64,000 nucleotides of DNA from Rhizobium aethiopicum (GTDB taxonomy: Bacteria; Pseudomonadota; Alphaproteobacteria; Rhizobiales; Rhizobiaceae). Shown here one piece after another: positions 51,791 to 61,438 of the stretch. The stretch covers positions 186,001 to 250,000 of the forward strand of contig NZ_FMAJ01000009.1 in assembly GCF_900094625.1 (NCBI RefSeq), given 5' to 3'. Positions within the stretch are counted from its first letter, which is position 1. Each line of letters opens with the position of its first letter. The notes under the pieces are model-generated. The model had not been told where the DNA came from and did not search any database. It saw nothing but the letters and a program-made list of their open reading frames with translations. Both the position numbers and the translations under genes were made by a program.

Positions 51791-53404
51791 ATGAAGGAAC
51801 GCATCTATCTCTTCGACACGACGCTCCGGGACGGGCAGCAGACGCCCGGCATCGACTTTTCGGTCGAGGACAAGATTGCGATCGCCACCCTGCTGGACGA
51901 GTTTGGTCTCGATTACGTCGAAGGCGGATATCCGGGCGCCAATCCGACGGACACGGCCTTTTTCGGCGAGAAGCGCACGAGCCAGGCCAGCTTCGTCGCC
52001 TTCGGCATGACGAAGCGGGCAGGTGTTTCGGTCTCCAACGACCCCGGTATCGCCGGCCTGCTGCAGGCCAAAAGCGACGCGATCTGTTTCGTCGCCAAGA
52101 GCTGGGATTACCATGTCGCCGTGGCGCTCGGCTGCACCAACGAGGAAAACCTCGAATGCATCGCCGAAAGCGTCAAGGCAGCGGTCGGCGCGGGCAAGGA
52201 GGCGATCGTCGATTGCGAACATTTCTTCGACGGATTCAAGGCCAATCCGGCCTACGCGCTGGCCTGCGCGAAGGCGGCCTATGAAAGCGGCGCGCGCTGG
52301 GTCGTGCTTTGCGACACCAATGGTGGCACGCAGCCGCCGGAGGTGCGCGCTATCGTCGAGGCGGTGATCGCGTCAGGCGTTCCCGGACACTGTCTGGGCA
52401 TTCACGCCCATAACGACACCGGTCAGGCGGTCGCCAATTCATTGGCTGCTGTCGAAGCGGGCGTCCGACAGATCCAGGGCACATTGAACGGTATCGGCGA
52501 GCGCTGCGGCAACGCCAATCTGGTGACGCTGATCCCGACCCTGGCGCTGAAGAGCGCCTACGCCTCACGTTTCGAAACGGCGATCGACGAGGAGAGGCTG
52601 CTGAACCTCACCCGGCTGTCGCATGCTTTCGACGAACTGCTCAACCGCTCGCCGGATCATCAGATGCCTTATGTCGGCGCGTCCGCCTTCGCCACCAAGG
52701 CCGGCATCCATGCTTCCGCTCTGCTGAAGGATCCGCGCACCTACGAACACGTGCCGCCGGAAAGTGTCGGCAATTTCCGCAAGGTCATGGTATCGGACCA
52801 GGGCGGCAAGGCGAACTTCATCAATGCGCTGAAGCGGCGCGGCATCATCGTCGCCAAGGATGATCCGAAGCTCGATCTCTTGATCTCGATCGTCAAGGAG
52901 CGCGAGGCATCCGGCTATGCCTATGAGGGAGCGGACGCAAGCTTCGAACTCCTGGCGCACCGCACGCTCGGCACCATTCCCAATTTCTTTTCAATCGACG
53001 GCTTCCGCGTGATGATCGAGCGACGGTTCGATTCCCACGGTCGCATCAAGATCGTCTCCGAAGCCGTGGTGAAGATCACCATCGACGGCCAGACGCTGAT
53101 GTCGGTCGCCGAAGCAGAAGGACCAGTCAACGCGCTCGATCTGGCGCTGCGCAAGGATTTCGGCAAATACCAGCACGAGATCGACGATCTGGTGCTCGCC
53201 GATTTCAAGGTGCGCATCCTCAATGGCGGCACGGCGGCAATCACCCGCGTGCTGATCGAATCCACCGACAGCGACGGAGTGCGCTGGTGGACGGTCGGCG
53301 TCTCGGAGAACATCATCGACGCCTCGTTCCAGGCGCTGATGGATTCCGTCATCTACAAGCTGATGAAGAACCGGCAGCTGGCGGGCAAGATCGCGGCGGA
53401 ATAG
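51791..53404 (+). CDS. cimA: Citramalate synthase
   Basis: CimA condenses pyruvate and acetyl-CoA to (R)-citramalate, a threonine-independent route to 2-oxobutyrate and isoleucine. The 537-residue protein has the HMGL-like barrel signature FDTTLRDGQQTPGIDFS, the metal histidines in GIHAHNDTGQAVANSL, GTLNGIGERCGNANL, and a C-terminal LeuA-type allosteric domain (about residues 395-525). The length and the early LRDGQQTPG separate it from LeuA. Homologues are often annotated as 2-isopropylmalate synthase-like, so the exact substrate is inferred. GGGAGG precedes the ATG. Confidence 0.88.
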   Translation: MKERIYLFDTTLRDGQQTPGIDFSVEDKIAIATLLDEFGLDYVEGGYPGANPTDTAFFGEKRTSQASFVAFGMTKRAGVSVSNDPGIAGLLQAKSDAICFVAKSWDYHVAVALGCTNEENLECIAESVKAAVGAGKEAIVDCEHFFDGFKANPAYALACAKAAYESGARWVVLCDTNGGTQPPEVRAIVEAVIASGVPGHCLGIHAHNDTGQAVANSLAAVEAGVRQIQGTLNGIGERCGNANLVTLIPTLALKSAYASRFETAIDEERLLNLTRLSHAFDELLNRSPDHQMPYVGASAFATKAGIHASALLKDPRTYEHVPPESVGNFRKVMVSDQGGKANFINALKRRGIIVAKDDPKLDLLISIVKEREASGYAYEGADASFELLAHRTLGTIPNFFSIDGFRVMIERRFDSHGRIKIVSEAVVKITIDGQTLMSVAEAEGPVNALDLALRKDFGKYQHEIDDLVLADFKVRILNGGTAAITRVLIESTDSDGVRWWTVGVSENIIDASFQALMDSVIYKLMKNRQLAGKIAAE

Positions 53405-53591
53405 GACTGTTCGGCTGGGTCGGGCGGCCGTGCGGCTTGCCGCCCTACCCGCCCTCATTGCGAGCCCGTGTTCGCCATCGCCTGCTCGTTACTTCAAATC
53501 CTCTCGGCATTCATTCAACGAAATGAATTGGCCTATTCACGGCGCTTAAGCTAGGCCGGATCAGAAGCAGAACAAAGATGGAAAACACCCG

Positions 53592-54506
53592 ATGTCGACC
53601 GATGCATCCGTTCCACTGGCCAAGAACGAAGATAGTCCGCGCGGTTTCGCTTTCGCGCTGGCAGCCTATTTGCTCTGGGGCTTCCTGCCCTTCTACATGA
53701 AGGCGGTGGCGCATATTTCGCCGGCCGAAGTCATTGCCCACCGCATCGTCTGGTCGCTGCCGCTGGCCGGGATGGTGCTGGTCCTGCTCGGGCGCACGGC
53801 GGATATCAGCGCAGCAGTGCGCTCGCCACGCATGCTGGCAATGGGAGCGCTGACGGCGTCGCTGGTTACCGTCAATTGGGGCACCTATGTCTGGGCGATC
53901 GGCGCCGGCCATTCGCTTGATGCGGCACTTGGCTATTTCATCAATCCGCTGTTCAGTATTTTCCTCGGCGCGGTGCTCCTCAAGGAGAAGCTACAGCCGC
54001 TGCAGATCGCGGCGATCGCGCTTGCGGCGCTTGCCGTGGCCATTCTCGCACTGGATAGCGGCGGCATTCCATGGGTGGCGTTGACGCTTGCGGTCAGCTG
54101 GGGGTTCTATGCTCTGCTGCGCAAGACGCTGCCGCTCGGGCCCAACCAGGGCTTCTTCCTTGAGGTTTTGATTCTCAGCGGGCCGGCCCTCGTCTACATC
54201 CTCTATCTCGAATACGGCAGCGGCCTTGGCCATTTCTACCGCACCGGCCTTACCGATACGATCCTGCTGCTCGGCTGCGGTGTCGTCACCGCCGTGCCGC
54301 TGATGATCTATGCCAATGGCGCGAAGCTCTTGAAACTCTCGACGATCGGCATCATGCAGTATATCGCGCCGACGATGATCTTCCTGATCGCCGTCTTCGC
54401 CTTTCGTGAGCCGCTCAGCACGGCGCGCATGATCGCCTTCCCGCTGATCTGGGCTGGGCTGTTCCTCTATAGCTGGTCGATGCTCAAAGCAAGCCGCGGG
54501 CGCTAG
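53592..54506 (+). CDS. rarD: EamA family transporter RarD
   Basis: The 304-residue protein has ten predicted membrane helices in two EamA repeats. It matches the RarD branch (FALAAYLLWGFLPFYMKAV at the start, VAHRIVWSLPLAG-like segment, VTVNWGTYVWAIGAGHSLDA). RarD proteins are putative inner-membrane drug/metabolite transporters; the substrate is not established. No strong ribosome-binding site was seen before ATG 53592. The 187-bp gap upstream contains a GGGCGGC/GCCGCCC hairpin (53422-53445) that may end cimA transcripts. The stop is three bases from the convergent LOG gene. Confidence 0.9.
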   Translation: MSTDASVPLAKNEDSPRGFAFALAAYLLWGFLPFYMKAVAHISPAEVIAHRIVWSLPLAGMVLVLLGRTADISAAVRSPRMLAMGALTASLVTVNWGTYVWAIGAGHSLDAALGYFINPLFSIFLGAVLLKEKLQPLQIAAIALAALAVAILALDSGGIPWVALTLAVSWGFYALLRKTLPLGPNQGFFLEVLILSGPALVYILYLEYGSGLGHFYRTGLTDTILLLGCGVVTAVPLMIYANGAKLLKLSTIGIMQYIAPTMIFLIAVFAFREPLSTARMIAFPLIWAGLFLYSWSMLKASRGR

Positions 54507-54509
54507 CGC

Positions 54510-55133
54510 CTACATTTTCGAGATGACCTCGTCCTCGCCGTCGCGATCGGCGGCGAGCTGAGCGGCCTGGGCCATGATCGCCGGAATGATGCCGGCGACG
54601 TCGTCGACGACGAGCGGCTGCACCCGGTGGGCGGTGTGCAAGAAACCTTCCTCGGTCATATGGCGCATCAGCTCCATCATCGGATCCCAGAAACCGTTGA
54701 TGTTGGCAAAGACCATCGGCTTCTCATGGCGGCCGAGCTGCGCCCAGGTCATGATCTCGACGATCTCCTCCAGCGTGCCGATGCCGCCGGGCAGCGCGAC
54801 GAAGGCATCGGAACGCTCGAACATCGTATGTTTGCGCGCATGCATGTCAGGAGTTACAATGAGTTCGTTGAGCTGACCGAGCGAATGGCGAGTCGCTTCC
54901 ATATCGATCAGGAATTCCGGGATGATGCCCGTGACCTGACCGCCGCCTGAAAGCACCCCGCTCGCGACCGCGCCCATAATGCCTCTGGTGCCCCCGCCAT
55001 AGACGAGGCGCAGGCCGTATTCGGCGATCTCTCTTCCGAGAGCACGCCCGGCCGCCATGTGGGAAGGATCGCGTCCCGGCCTTGAGCCGCAGTAAACGCA
55101 GATGGATCGAATCGATACAGATTGTTCGGTCAT
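54510..55133 (-). CDS. LOG family protein (cytokinin riboside 5'-monophosphate phosphoribohydrolase type)
   Basis: The 207-residue protein has the Rossmann-like TIGR00730/LOG fold with YGGGTRGIMGAVASG and the signature LPGGIGTLEEIVE (about residues 115-127). LOG enzymes cleave nucleoside monophosphates, releasing the base. Some bacterial homologues produce free cytokinins, which is of interest in a plant-associated organism, but others act on AMP or have general nucleotide roles. ATG 55133 gives the family-typical start (SICVYCGSRPGRDPSH). The longer frame upstream is not conserved. Confidence 0.88.
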   Translation of the reverse strand: MTEQSVSIRSICVYCGSRPGRDPSHMAAGRALGREIAEYGLRLVYGGGTRGIMGAVASGVLSGGGQVTGIIPEFLIDMEATRHSLGQLNELIVTPDMHARKHTMFERSDAFVALPGGIGTLEEIVEIMTWAQLGRHEKPMVFANINGFWDPMMELMRHMTEEGFLHTAHRVQPLVVDDVAGIIPAIMAQAAQLAADRDGEDEVISKM

Positions 55134-55288
55134 AGAGGCGAAACAACTATTCCATTTCAATGCAGTCAAGAAAATTGACTGAAAAGCAGCGTGCCTAGCT
55201 TGCCTAATTGCTTTGAATGCTTGTGAAAAGCAACGGGAATCGCTAGCAATTTTCGGTACTACGGCAAATTGCCGCCTTGGGAGACATA

Positions 55289-57334
55289 ATGATGAAGAAC
55301 CGTGCCGGCTTGCTGGCCCTTGCAGTGCTCGTAATCGCAATCCTACTGATGGTATTCTTCGTCATGCCGCGCATCGGCGGCGATGCATCCAACGTCGGCG
55401 ATGCCATCAATCAGGCGGGCACGGAGCTCAAGAACACGGTTAACGAAGCAGAAAAGACATCGCGCTCGGCCGTCGCCCCGGCTGCGGTCACTGACCAGCT
55501 TGGCCGGCTTTCAGCCGACGCCCGCGTGGCGCTCGGCGAGCTCAAGGCGCTGTTTGCCGACGGCAAAGGCCCGGCCGTCGATATCTTCACTGCCGCCAAG
55601 ACCAAGACCGTCAATGCGCTCACCGCACTTGTCGGCTTCACTGTTCCCGAGGGCATCGATCCCGCAACGCAAGCTATCGCCGCCAAGGCTAAGGAAGGCG
55701 GCGCCAAGGCGCTCGCCATCGTCCAGTCGCTGCCGGAAAACCTCGCCCATGCGCCTGCCGCGATCGCGAGGGCCGAGGCCGCCTTGACCGGCGCGCCCGA
55801 GACAGCCGCTGCAGCGACCACGGCAGAAGCGAATACCGGCCCGAAACTTCCCGCCTTCGACGTCCTGCGCGTCGAGCCTGATGGGTCGACCGTCATCGCC
55901 GGCTCCGCCGAGCCGAACGGCAAGCTCGAAGTGCTCGACGGCGAAAAAGTGGTGACGACGGCGAATATCGGTCCGAGCGGTGATTTCGCCGCCGTCCTCG
56001 ACAATCCGCTTCCGGCCGGAGACCACCAGCTCGTGCTCAAGGTGACGGGCAAGGATGGCAAGACCACGCTTTCCGAAGAAGTCGCCACCGTTTCCGTGCC
56101 GAAGGACGGCAATGCGGCCAACCTGCTCGCCATGGTCTCCAAGCCCGGCGCGGCGAGCCGCATCATAACCGCACCGACGGGCGGGACCGAAGTCGCCGAC
56201 GCTTCCAATCCGATGGCGCCGCCTGCCGACAAGCCGGCAACCGGCGAGACCGCGGCGGCTCCCGCTACAACGGCTGCACCGACCGGTGAGCTGGCGCTGC
56301 AGACGCCCGGCCTGCCTGACGCCTCCGCCGGCGGCACAGATGCGGCCCCGGCCGTTCCCGGTGCCGGCGACGCTGACAAGGCTGCTGCGCCCGATGTGAT
56401 GGTCAATGCCGTCGAGATCGAGGGCAACAAGATCTTCATTGCCGGCACGGCGCGCGCCAACGCCAAGGTGCTCGGTTATGCCGACGACAGCCTTATCGGC
56501 CAGGATACTGCCGGCCCCGACGGCCATTTCGTCATCGAGGGCGTCGCGACGCTCTCGGTCGGCGACCACAAGATCCGCGTCGACGTCGTCGATGCGACCG
56601 GCAAGGTGATTGTGCGCGCCGCGGTGAACTTCAACCGCCCGGCGGGCGATCAGGTGCGTGTTGCCGCTCAGGCCGGCCCCGCCGATGCAAATGGCGTCTC
56701 CCCGATGGTGGCGCTCGACGAAGGTGAACTCGGCAAGCTCAAGGCCGAAGCCGGCAAGGCGTTCGGCCTGCTGAAGGGGCTGTTTGCCGACGGCAAGCTG
56801 CCCGGCGCCGAACAGCTTGCGGCAGCTCGCTCGGCAACGGAATTCGCTCTGCGCTCGGTCGCCGACTTCCGTCCGGCGGCGGATGCCTCCGACAGCTTCA
56901 AGCAGGCCTCCGGCTCCTCCGCGCAGACCGCCACCAAAGCGCTGAAAGTGCTGCAGGATCTGCCGAAGGATGCAAAATCCGTCGGCGCCGGGCTTGATGG
57001 GCTGGGGGCAATCATCGGCGGACTGACCGACGCTCCCGCACCGGCCGCGCCCGCAGCAAACGACGCCGCCGGCAGCCAGCCGAAGACAATCGAGCAGGCG
57101 CCGCTGACAGCAAACAATGCCGCGGTCATCATCCGCCGCGGCGACACGCTGTGGCAGATCTCGCGCCGGACCTATGGCCTGGGCGTGCGATATACGACGA
57201 TCTACATCGCCAACGAAGACAAGATCATCGACCCGGACCGCATCCGTCCCGGCCAGATTTTCGGCTTGCCGAAGGACGCGCTGCCGAACGCTGAGGAACT
57301 GCACCGCAAACGGCTCTCCAAACAGCAGCTGTGA
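55289..57334 (+). CDS. Membrane-anchored LysM protein with mirror-image internal repeats
   Basis: The 681-residue alanine-rich protein has an N-terminal membrane anchor (about residues 6-27) and a C-terminal LysM domain (about 610-665: RRGDTLWQISRRTYG, NEDKIIDPDRIRPGQIFGLP) expected to bind peptidoglycan. Between them the order is A-B-linker-B'-A'. A and A' (about 75-165 and 475-580) share GELKALFADGKGP / GLLKGLFADGKLP. B and B' (about 187-270 and 369-455) are Ig-like beta modules. The linker is Ala/Pro/Thr-rich. It probably spans the periplasm as an envelope-organising protein; no enzyme motif is seen. GGGAG precedes the tandem ATGs at 55289 and 55292. Confidence 0.85.
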   Translation: MMKNRAGLLALAVLVIAILLMVFFVMPRIGGDASNVGDAINQAGTELKNTVNEAEKTSRSAVAPAAVTDQLGRLSADARVALGELKALFADGKGPAVDIFTAAKTKTVNALTALVGFTVPEGIDPATQAIAAKAKEGGAKALAIVQSLPENLAHAPAAIARAEAALTGAPETAAAATTAEANTGPKLPAFDVLRVEPDGSTVIAGSAEPNGKLEVLDGEKVVTTANIGPSGDFAAVLDNPLPAGDHQLVLKVTGKDGKTTLSEEVATVSVPKDGNAANLLAMVSKPGAASRIITAPTGGTEVADASNPMAPPADKPATGETAAAPATTAAPTGELALQTPGLPDASAGGTDAAPAVPGAGDADKAAAPDVMVNAVEIEGNKIFIAGTARANAKVLGYADDSLIGQDTAGPDGHFVIEGVATLSVGDHKIRVDVVDATGKVIVRAAVNFNRPAGDQVRVAAQAGPADANGVSPMVALDEGELGKLKAEAGKAFGLLKGLFADGKLPGAEQLAAARSATEFALRSVADFRPAADASDSFKQASGSSAQTATKALKVLQDLPKDAKSVGAGLDGLGAIIGGLTDAPAPAAPAANDAAGSQPKTIEQAPLTANNAAVIIRRGDTLWQISRRTYGLGVRYTTIYIANEDKIIDPDRIRPGQIFGLPKDALPNAEELHRKRLSKQQL

Positions 57335-57548
57335 AAAGGTGCGTCGGGCCATAGGGCGGTGCGAAATGACAAGCCGGGCGGCAGAAACGCCCGGCTTCAC
57401 TGTTCCTCAAGTCCGCACGTGTTGTATTCGTCGACCCGACGTCCTATCTGGCGATGGCGGTTCGGGAATTAGGTAGGCGCTTCAGGCGCGCCCCTGCCCC
57501 ACGCCTTGCCGGACACCGAAGCAAATCATCCGGACTGGAGAAACGGGC

Positions 57549-59426
57549 ATGGCAAACGGCAAGACAGTCTCGGAATCACACCTGCTGCGGACGCTTTTCA
57601 ACCTCTGGCCCTATATGTGGCCGGCCGGGCGAGCCGACCTCAAGATGCGCGTCGTCTGGGCCTCGGTCTATCTGCTGGTCTCCAAATTCGTCCTTTTGCT
57701 CGTCCCCTATTTCTTCAAGTGGTCCACCGACGCACTGAACGGCAGGATGGACCTTGCCGGCGCGGTACCGCCGCTCCTTGCCGGCGCCATCGCCCTTGTG
57801 ATCGCCTACAACGTCACCCGGCTGATCCAGCTCGGCCTCAACCAGCTGCGCGACGCGCTCTTTGCCAGCGTCGGGCAACATGCGGTGCGCCAGCTAGCCT
57901 ACAGGACCTTCGTGCACATGCACGAACTGTCGCTGCGTTTCCATCTCGAGCGCAAGACCGGCGGCTTGTCGCGCATCATCGAGCGCGGCACCAAGGGCAT
58001 CGAGACGATCGTGCGTTTCACGATCCTTAATTCGGTACCGACCGTCATCGAATTCCTGCTGACGGCGGTGATCTTCTGGTGGGGCTACGGCTTCTCGTAT
58101 CTCGCCGTCACCGCCTTTACCGTCTGGGCCTATATCTGGTTCACGATCCGCGCATCCGACTGGCGCATCGCTATCCGCCGGTCGATGAACGACAGCGATA
58201 CCGACGCCAACACCAAGGCGATCGACTCCCTCCTCAACTTCGAGACCGTCAAATATTTCGGCAATGAGGAGATGGAAGCGAAGCGCTTCGACAAGTCGAT
58301 GGAGCGCTACGAGAAGGCTGCGACCGATGTCTGGACATCGCTCGGCTGGCTCAACTTCGGCCAAGGCGTGATCTTCGGCATCGGCACGACGATCATGCTG
58401 GTACTCTCGGCGCTGGCCGTGCAACGCGGCGAGCAGACAGTCGGCGATTTCGTATTCGTCAATTCGATGCTGCTGCAGCTTTCCATGCCGCTCAACTTCA
58501 TCGGTTTCGTCTACCGCGAAATCCGCCAAGGCCTGACCGATATCGAGCAGATGTTCGATCTGCTCGAGGTGCCTGCCGAGGTCAAGGATGCGCCCGAGGC
58601 GGCCGAGCTTCGAATCGGCCATGGCGCGATCTCCTTCAAGGATGTGCACTTCGCCTACGATCCGGCCCGCCCGATCCTGAAGGGCGTTTCCTTCGAGGTG
58701 CCGGCCGGCAAAACGGTCGCCGTCGTCGGTCCGTCGGGCGCCGGCAAGTCGACGCTGTCGCGCCTGCTCTACCGTTTCTACGATATCCAGAGCGGCACCA
58801 TTGCCATCGACGGCCAGGATATCCGCACGGTTACGCAGAAGAGCCTGCGCTCGGCGATCGGCATGGTGCCGCAGGATACGGTGCTGTTCAACGATACGGT
58901 CGCCTACAACATCCGCTACGGCCGCACATCGGCCAGCGACGGCGAGATCTTTGCGGCAGCCGAGGTGGCGCAGATCGCTCACTTCATCGAGGCGCTGCCC
59001 GAAGGCTTCGACACCAAGGTCGGCGAACGCGGGCTGAAGCTTTCCGGCGGCGAGAAGCAGCGTGTGGCGATCGCCCGCACCATCCTGAAGGCGCCGCCGA
59101 TCCTGATCCTCGACGAGGCGACGTCGGCGCTCGACACGACGACGGAACGGGAAATCCAGACAGCCCTCGATGTGGTTTCGAAGAACCGGACGACGCTGGT
59201 CATCGCCCACCGGCTTTCGACGGTCATCGGCGCCGACGAAATCATCGTCTTGAAAAGCGGGGAGATCGCCGAGCGCGGCACGCATGCCGCCCTCCTCGAA
59301 GGGAACGGCCTCTATGCCTCGATGTGGAACCGTCAGCGCGAGGCGACGCAGGCGGAGGAACACCTGAAGCAGGTGCGCGAAAGCGACGAGATGGGCATGA
59401 TCACGCGGCTTGCCCCGGCAAGCTGA
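57549..59426 (+). CDS. Atm1-type ABC exporter (ATPase-permease fusion)
   Basis: The 625-residue half-transporter has an N-terminal six-helix membrane domain (about residues 35-330) and a C-terminal ATPase. The ATPase has Walker A GPSGAGKST (about 395), signature LKLSGGEKQRVAIA and Walker B ILILDEATSALD. Sequence features such as LNFGQGVIFGIGT and TVAYNIRYGR match the ABCB7/Atm1/HMT group, which exports glutathione-linked sulfur or metal species. That assignment is by family resemblance. Homodimer formation is expected. The ATG at 57549 follows GGAG. Confidence 0.9.
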   Translation: MANGKTVSESHLLRTLFNLWPYMWPAGRADLKMRVVWASVYLLVSKFVLLLVPYFFKWSTDALNGRMDLAGAVPPLLAGAIALVIAYNVTRLIQLGLNQLRDALFASVGQHAVRQLAYRTFVHMHELSLRFHLERKTGGLSRIIERGTKGIETIVRFTILNSVPTVIEFLLTAVIFWWGYGFSYLAVTAFTVWAYIWFTIRASDWRIAIRRSMNDSDTDANTKAIDSLLNFETVKYFGNEEMEAKRFDKSMERYEKAATDVWTSLGWLNFGQGVIFGIGTTIMLVLSALAVQRGEQTVGDFVFVNSMLLQLSMPLNFIGFVYREIRQGLTDIEQMFDLLEVPAEVKDAPEAAELRIGHGAISFKDVHFAYDPARPILKGVSFEVPAGKTVAVVGPSGAGKSTLSRLLYRFYDIQSGTIAIDGQDIRTVTQKSLRSAIGMVPQDTVLFNDTVAYNIRYGRTSASDGEIFAAAEVAQIAHFIEALPEGFDTKVGERGLKLSGGEKQRVAIARTILKAPPILILDEATSALDTTTEREIQTALDVVSKNRTTLVIAHRLSTVIGADEIIVLKSGEIAERGTHAALLEGNGLYASMWNRQREATQAEEHLKQVRESDEMGMITRLAPAS

Positions 59427-59561
59427 AGCGAAAACCGGTGGCGGCGCGGCTTTTGTTGTTCAGAATCGCGATCACGGAACTAGGGCCAAGGCCGGAGCAT
59501 TGCTCAGGAGCTGGTTTTTCGCTAACCAGCAAAAAACGACAACGCAAGGAGACCGGCAGCC

Positions 59562-60260
59562 ATGAGCCTGTTCAACACGGTTCGCAACACGATCGTGCCC
59601 GTGCATAAGGAGGGTTACCCCTTCGTCGCCGCCTTCTTCGTCGCGTCGCTGATCCTTGGCTGGATCTTCAAGCCGCTGTTCTGGATCGGCATGATCTTCA
59701 CGCTCTGGTGCGCTTATTTCTTCCGCGATCCCGAACGGGTGACCCCGCAGGACGATGATCTCGTCATCTCTCCCGCCGACGGCAGGGTCTCCGCGATCCA
59801 GATGGTGACTCCGCCGGCCGAGCTCGATCTCGGCTCCGAGCCGATGCTGCGCATCTCGGTCTTCATGAACGTCTTCAACTGCCACGTAAATCGGGCGCCG
59901 ATGCGCGGGCGCATCGCCAGCATCAACTATCGCTCAGGCAGCTTCGTCAACGCCGAACTCGATAAGGCAAGCGAGGACAACGAGCGCAACGGACTGGTGA
60001 TCGAAACCCGGCACGGCCCGATCGGCGTCGTGCAGATCGCCGGCCTCGTGGCGCGGCGTATCCTCTGCTGGGCAAACACCAATGAGCCGCTTGATGCCGG
60101 CGAACGTTTCGGGCTCATCCGTTTCGGCTCGCGGCTCGACGTGTTCCTGCCTGCCGGTGCGGCGCCTCGGGTCTCGCTCGGCCAGACGGCGATTGCCGGG
60201 GAGACGGTCATCGCCGAATTCGCCTCGGCTAAGGGTCCGGTCATCAGCCGCCGCAGCTAA
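59562..60260 (+). CDS. psd: Phosphatidylserine decarboxylase proenzyme
   Basis: Psd decarboxylates phosphatidylserine to phosphatidylethanolamine at the inner membrane. The 232-residue protein is the short type, with ISPADGRVSAI, the histidine block MNVFNCHVNRAPMRG and the self-cleavage site RFGSRLDVFLP, where the serine becomes the pyruvoyl group. AAGGAG precedes ATG 59562. pssA follows 55 bases later and makes its substrate, so the two form one pathway pair. Confidence 0.96.
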   Translation: MSLFNTVRNTIVPVHKEGYPFVAAFFVASLILGWIFKPLFWIGMIFTLWCAYFFRDPERVTPQDDDLVISPADGRVSAIQMVTPPAELDLGSEPMLRISVFMNVFNCHVNRAPMRGRIASINYRSGSFVNAELDKASEDNERNGLVIETRHGPIGVVQIAGLVARRILCWANTNEPLDAGERFGLIRFGSRLDVFLPAGAAPRVSLGQTAIAGETVIAEFASAKGPVISRRS

Positions 60261-60315
60261 AGTTCGGAACCCAGTGCCCTTTGCGGGATTGCTCTAGGAA
60301 CGATTGGAACGCGAC

Positions 60316-61161
60316 ATGGAAACACCCTTTCCGCCTTTCGAGCCAAATGGGCCGGATGATTCCGCCCGCGGTCCGCGCCTGCGCGAGATTCCGTTCCGCC
60401 TCGTCTTTCCAAACCTCATCACGATCCTGGCGATCTGCGCCGGGCTGACGGGGATCCGGCTCGCTTTCGAGAACCGTTACGAACTCGCCGTCGCCATGGT
60501 GCTGCTCGCCGCCTTTCTCGATGGCATCGATGGACGCGTAGCGCGGTTGATGAAGGCGACTTCGAAGTTCGGCGCGCAGATGGATTCACTCGCCGACATC
60601 GTCAATTTCGGCGTCGCGCCCGCGCTCGTCGTCTATGTCTTCGCGCTCGACCAGGCCCGCTCGCTCGGATGGATCGCCGCCCTGATCTATGCGATCGCCG
60701 CCGGGCTTCGCCTGGCCCGCTTCAATGTCATGGCTGAACGCGAGAACAAGGCGAGCTGGCAATCGGAATATTTCGTAGGCGTGCCGGCGCCGGCCGGCGC
60801 CATGCTGGTGCTGCTACCGGTCTATCTCGGTTTCCTCGGCCTCGCGACCGACCGCACCTTCGCCTATATCTCGTCGGTCTATACCGTCGCCATCGCCTTC
60901 CTGCTGATCAGCCGCCTGCCGGTCTGGTCGGGAAAGTCGGAGGGGAACCGGTTGAGGCGCGATCTGGTGCTGCCGATGATGCTCGGCGTCGTGCTCTATG
61001 TGGCTCTGCTGATGAGCTACACCTGGGAGGTAATGGTCTTCACGGTTGCCGCCTACCTCGTATCGCTTCCTTTCGGCGCACGGAAGTGGCGGCGGAAATA
61101 TGGGACCCTGACGATCGAGGAACCCGGTGTCGGCGACGACGATATCGGCCGGCACATCTGA
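60316..61161 (+). CDS. pssA: CDP-diacylglycerol--serine O-phosphatidyltransferase
   Basis: PssA joins CDP-diacylglycerol and serine to give phosphatidylserine, which Psd then decarboxylates. The 281-residue membrane protein has the CDP-alcohol phosphotransferase signature DGIDGRVARLMKATSKFGAQ followed by MDSLADIVNFG, and about eight membrane helices. This is the type II (membrane) enzyme of rhizobia rather than the E. coli type I. ATG 60316 is preferred to a TTG at 60304 four codons upstream, although AGGAA before the TTG leaves doubt. Confidence 0.96.
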   Translation: METPFPPFEPNGPDDSARGPRLREIPFRLVFPNLITILAICAGLTGIRLAFENRYELAVAMVLLAAFLDGIDGRVARLMKATSKFGAQMDSLADIVNFGVAPALVVYVFALDQARSLGWIAALIYAIAAGLRLARFNVMAERENKASWQSEYFVGVPAPAGAMLVLLPVYLGFLGLATDRTFAYISSVYTVAIAFLLISRLPVWSGKSEGNRLRRDLVLPMMLGVVLYVALLMSYTWEVMVFTVAAYLVSLPFGARKWRRKYGTLTIEEPGVGDDDIGRHI

Positions 61162-61438
61162 GCTGAGCCCCCTGACTGCTGAGTCAGGGAAATGCCCTTC
61201 TCTCCGTTGTCCCCGTCTTTGCGGGTGAACGCCCACGCATTTTCCGGGCGAACCGCTTTGCAGTTTTTTTGGAACAGCTCCTTTCAGTAAGTATTAACCA
61301 ACGTAGGCTTCAGTTAAGCCTCGCGAATTATGGTGCGCGTTTACAAATCCTGATGGGTAACGCCGCCGTTTTGTCGCTATTTCTGACGAAACAGCAAAAT
61401 ACAAAATACCCAGGGAAGACACACGCAAGGAGAGTATC

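Noticed and set aside
55511..57400. Long antisense open frame (629 codons) opposite the LysM gene
   Set aside because: Low-complexity mirror of the Ala-rich coding strand; the LysM gene has the anchor, LysM domain and ribosome-binding site.
61271..61295. GGAAC as an EcfG-type (general stress) promoter for the 48-codon gene
   Set aside because: No CGTT-like -10 follows at 16-17 bp; the match is one half only.
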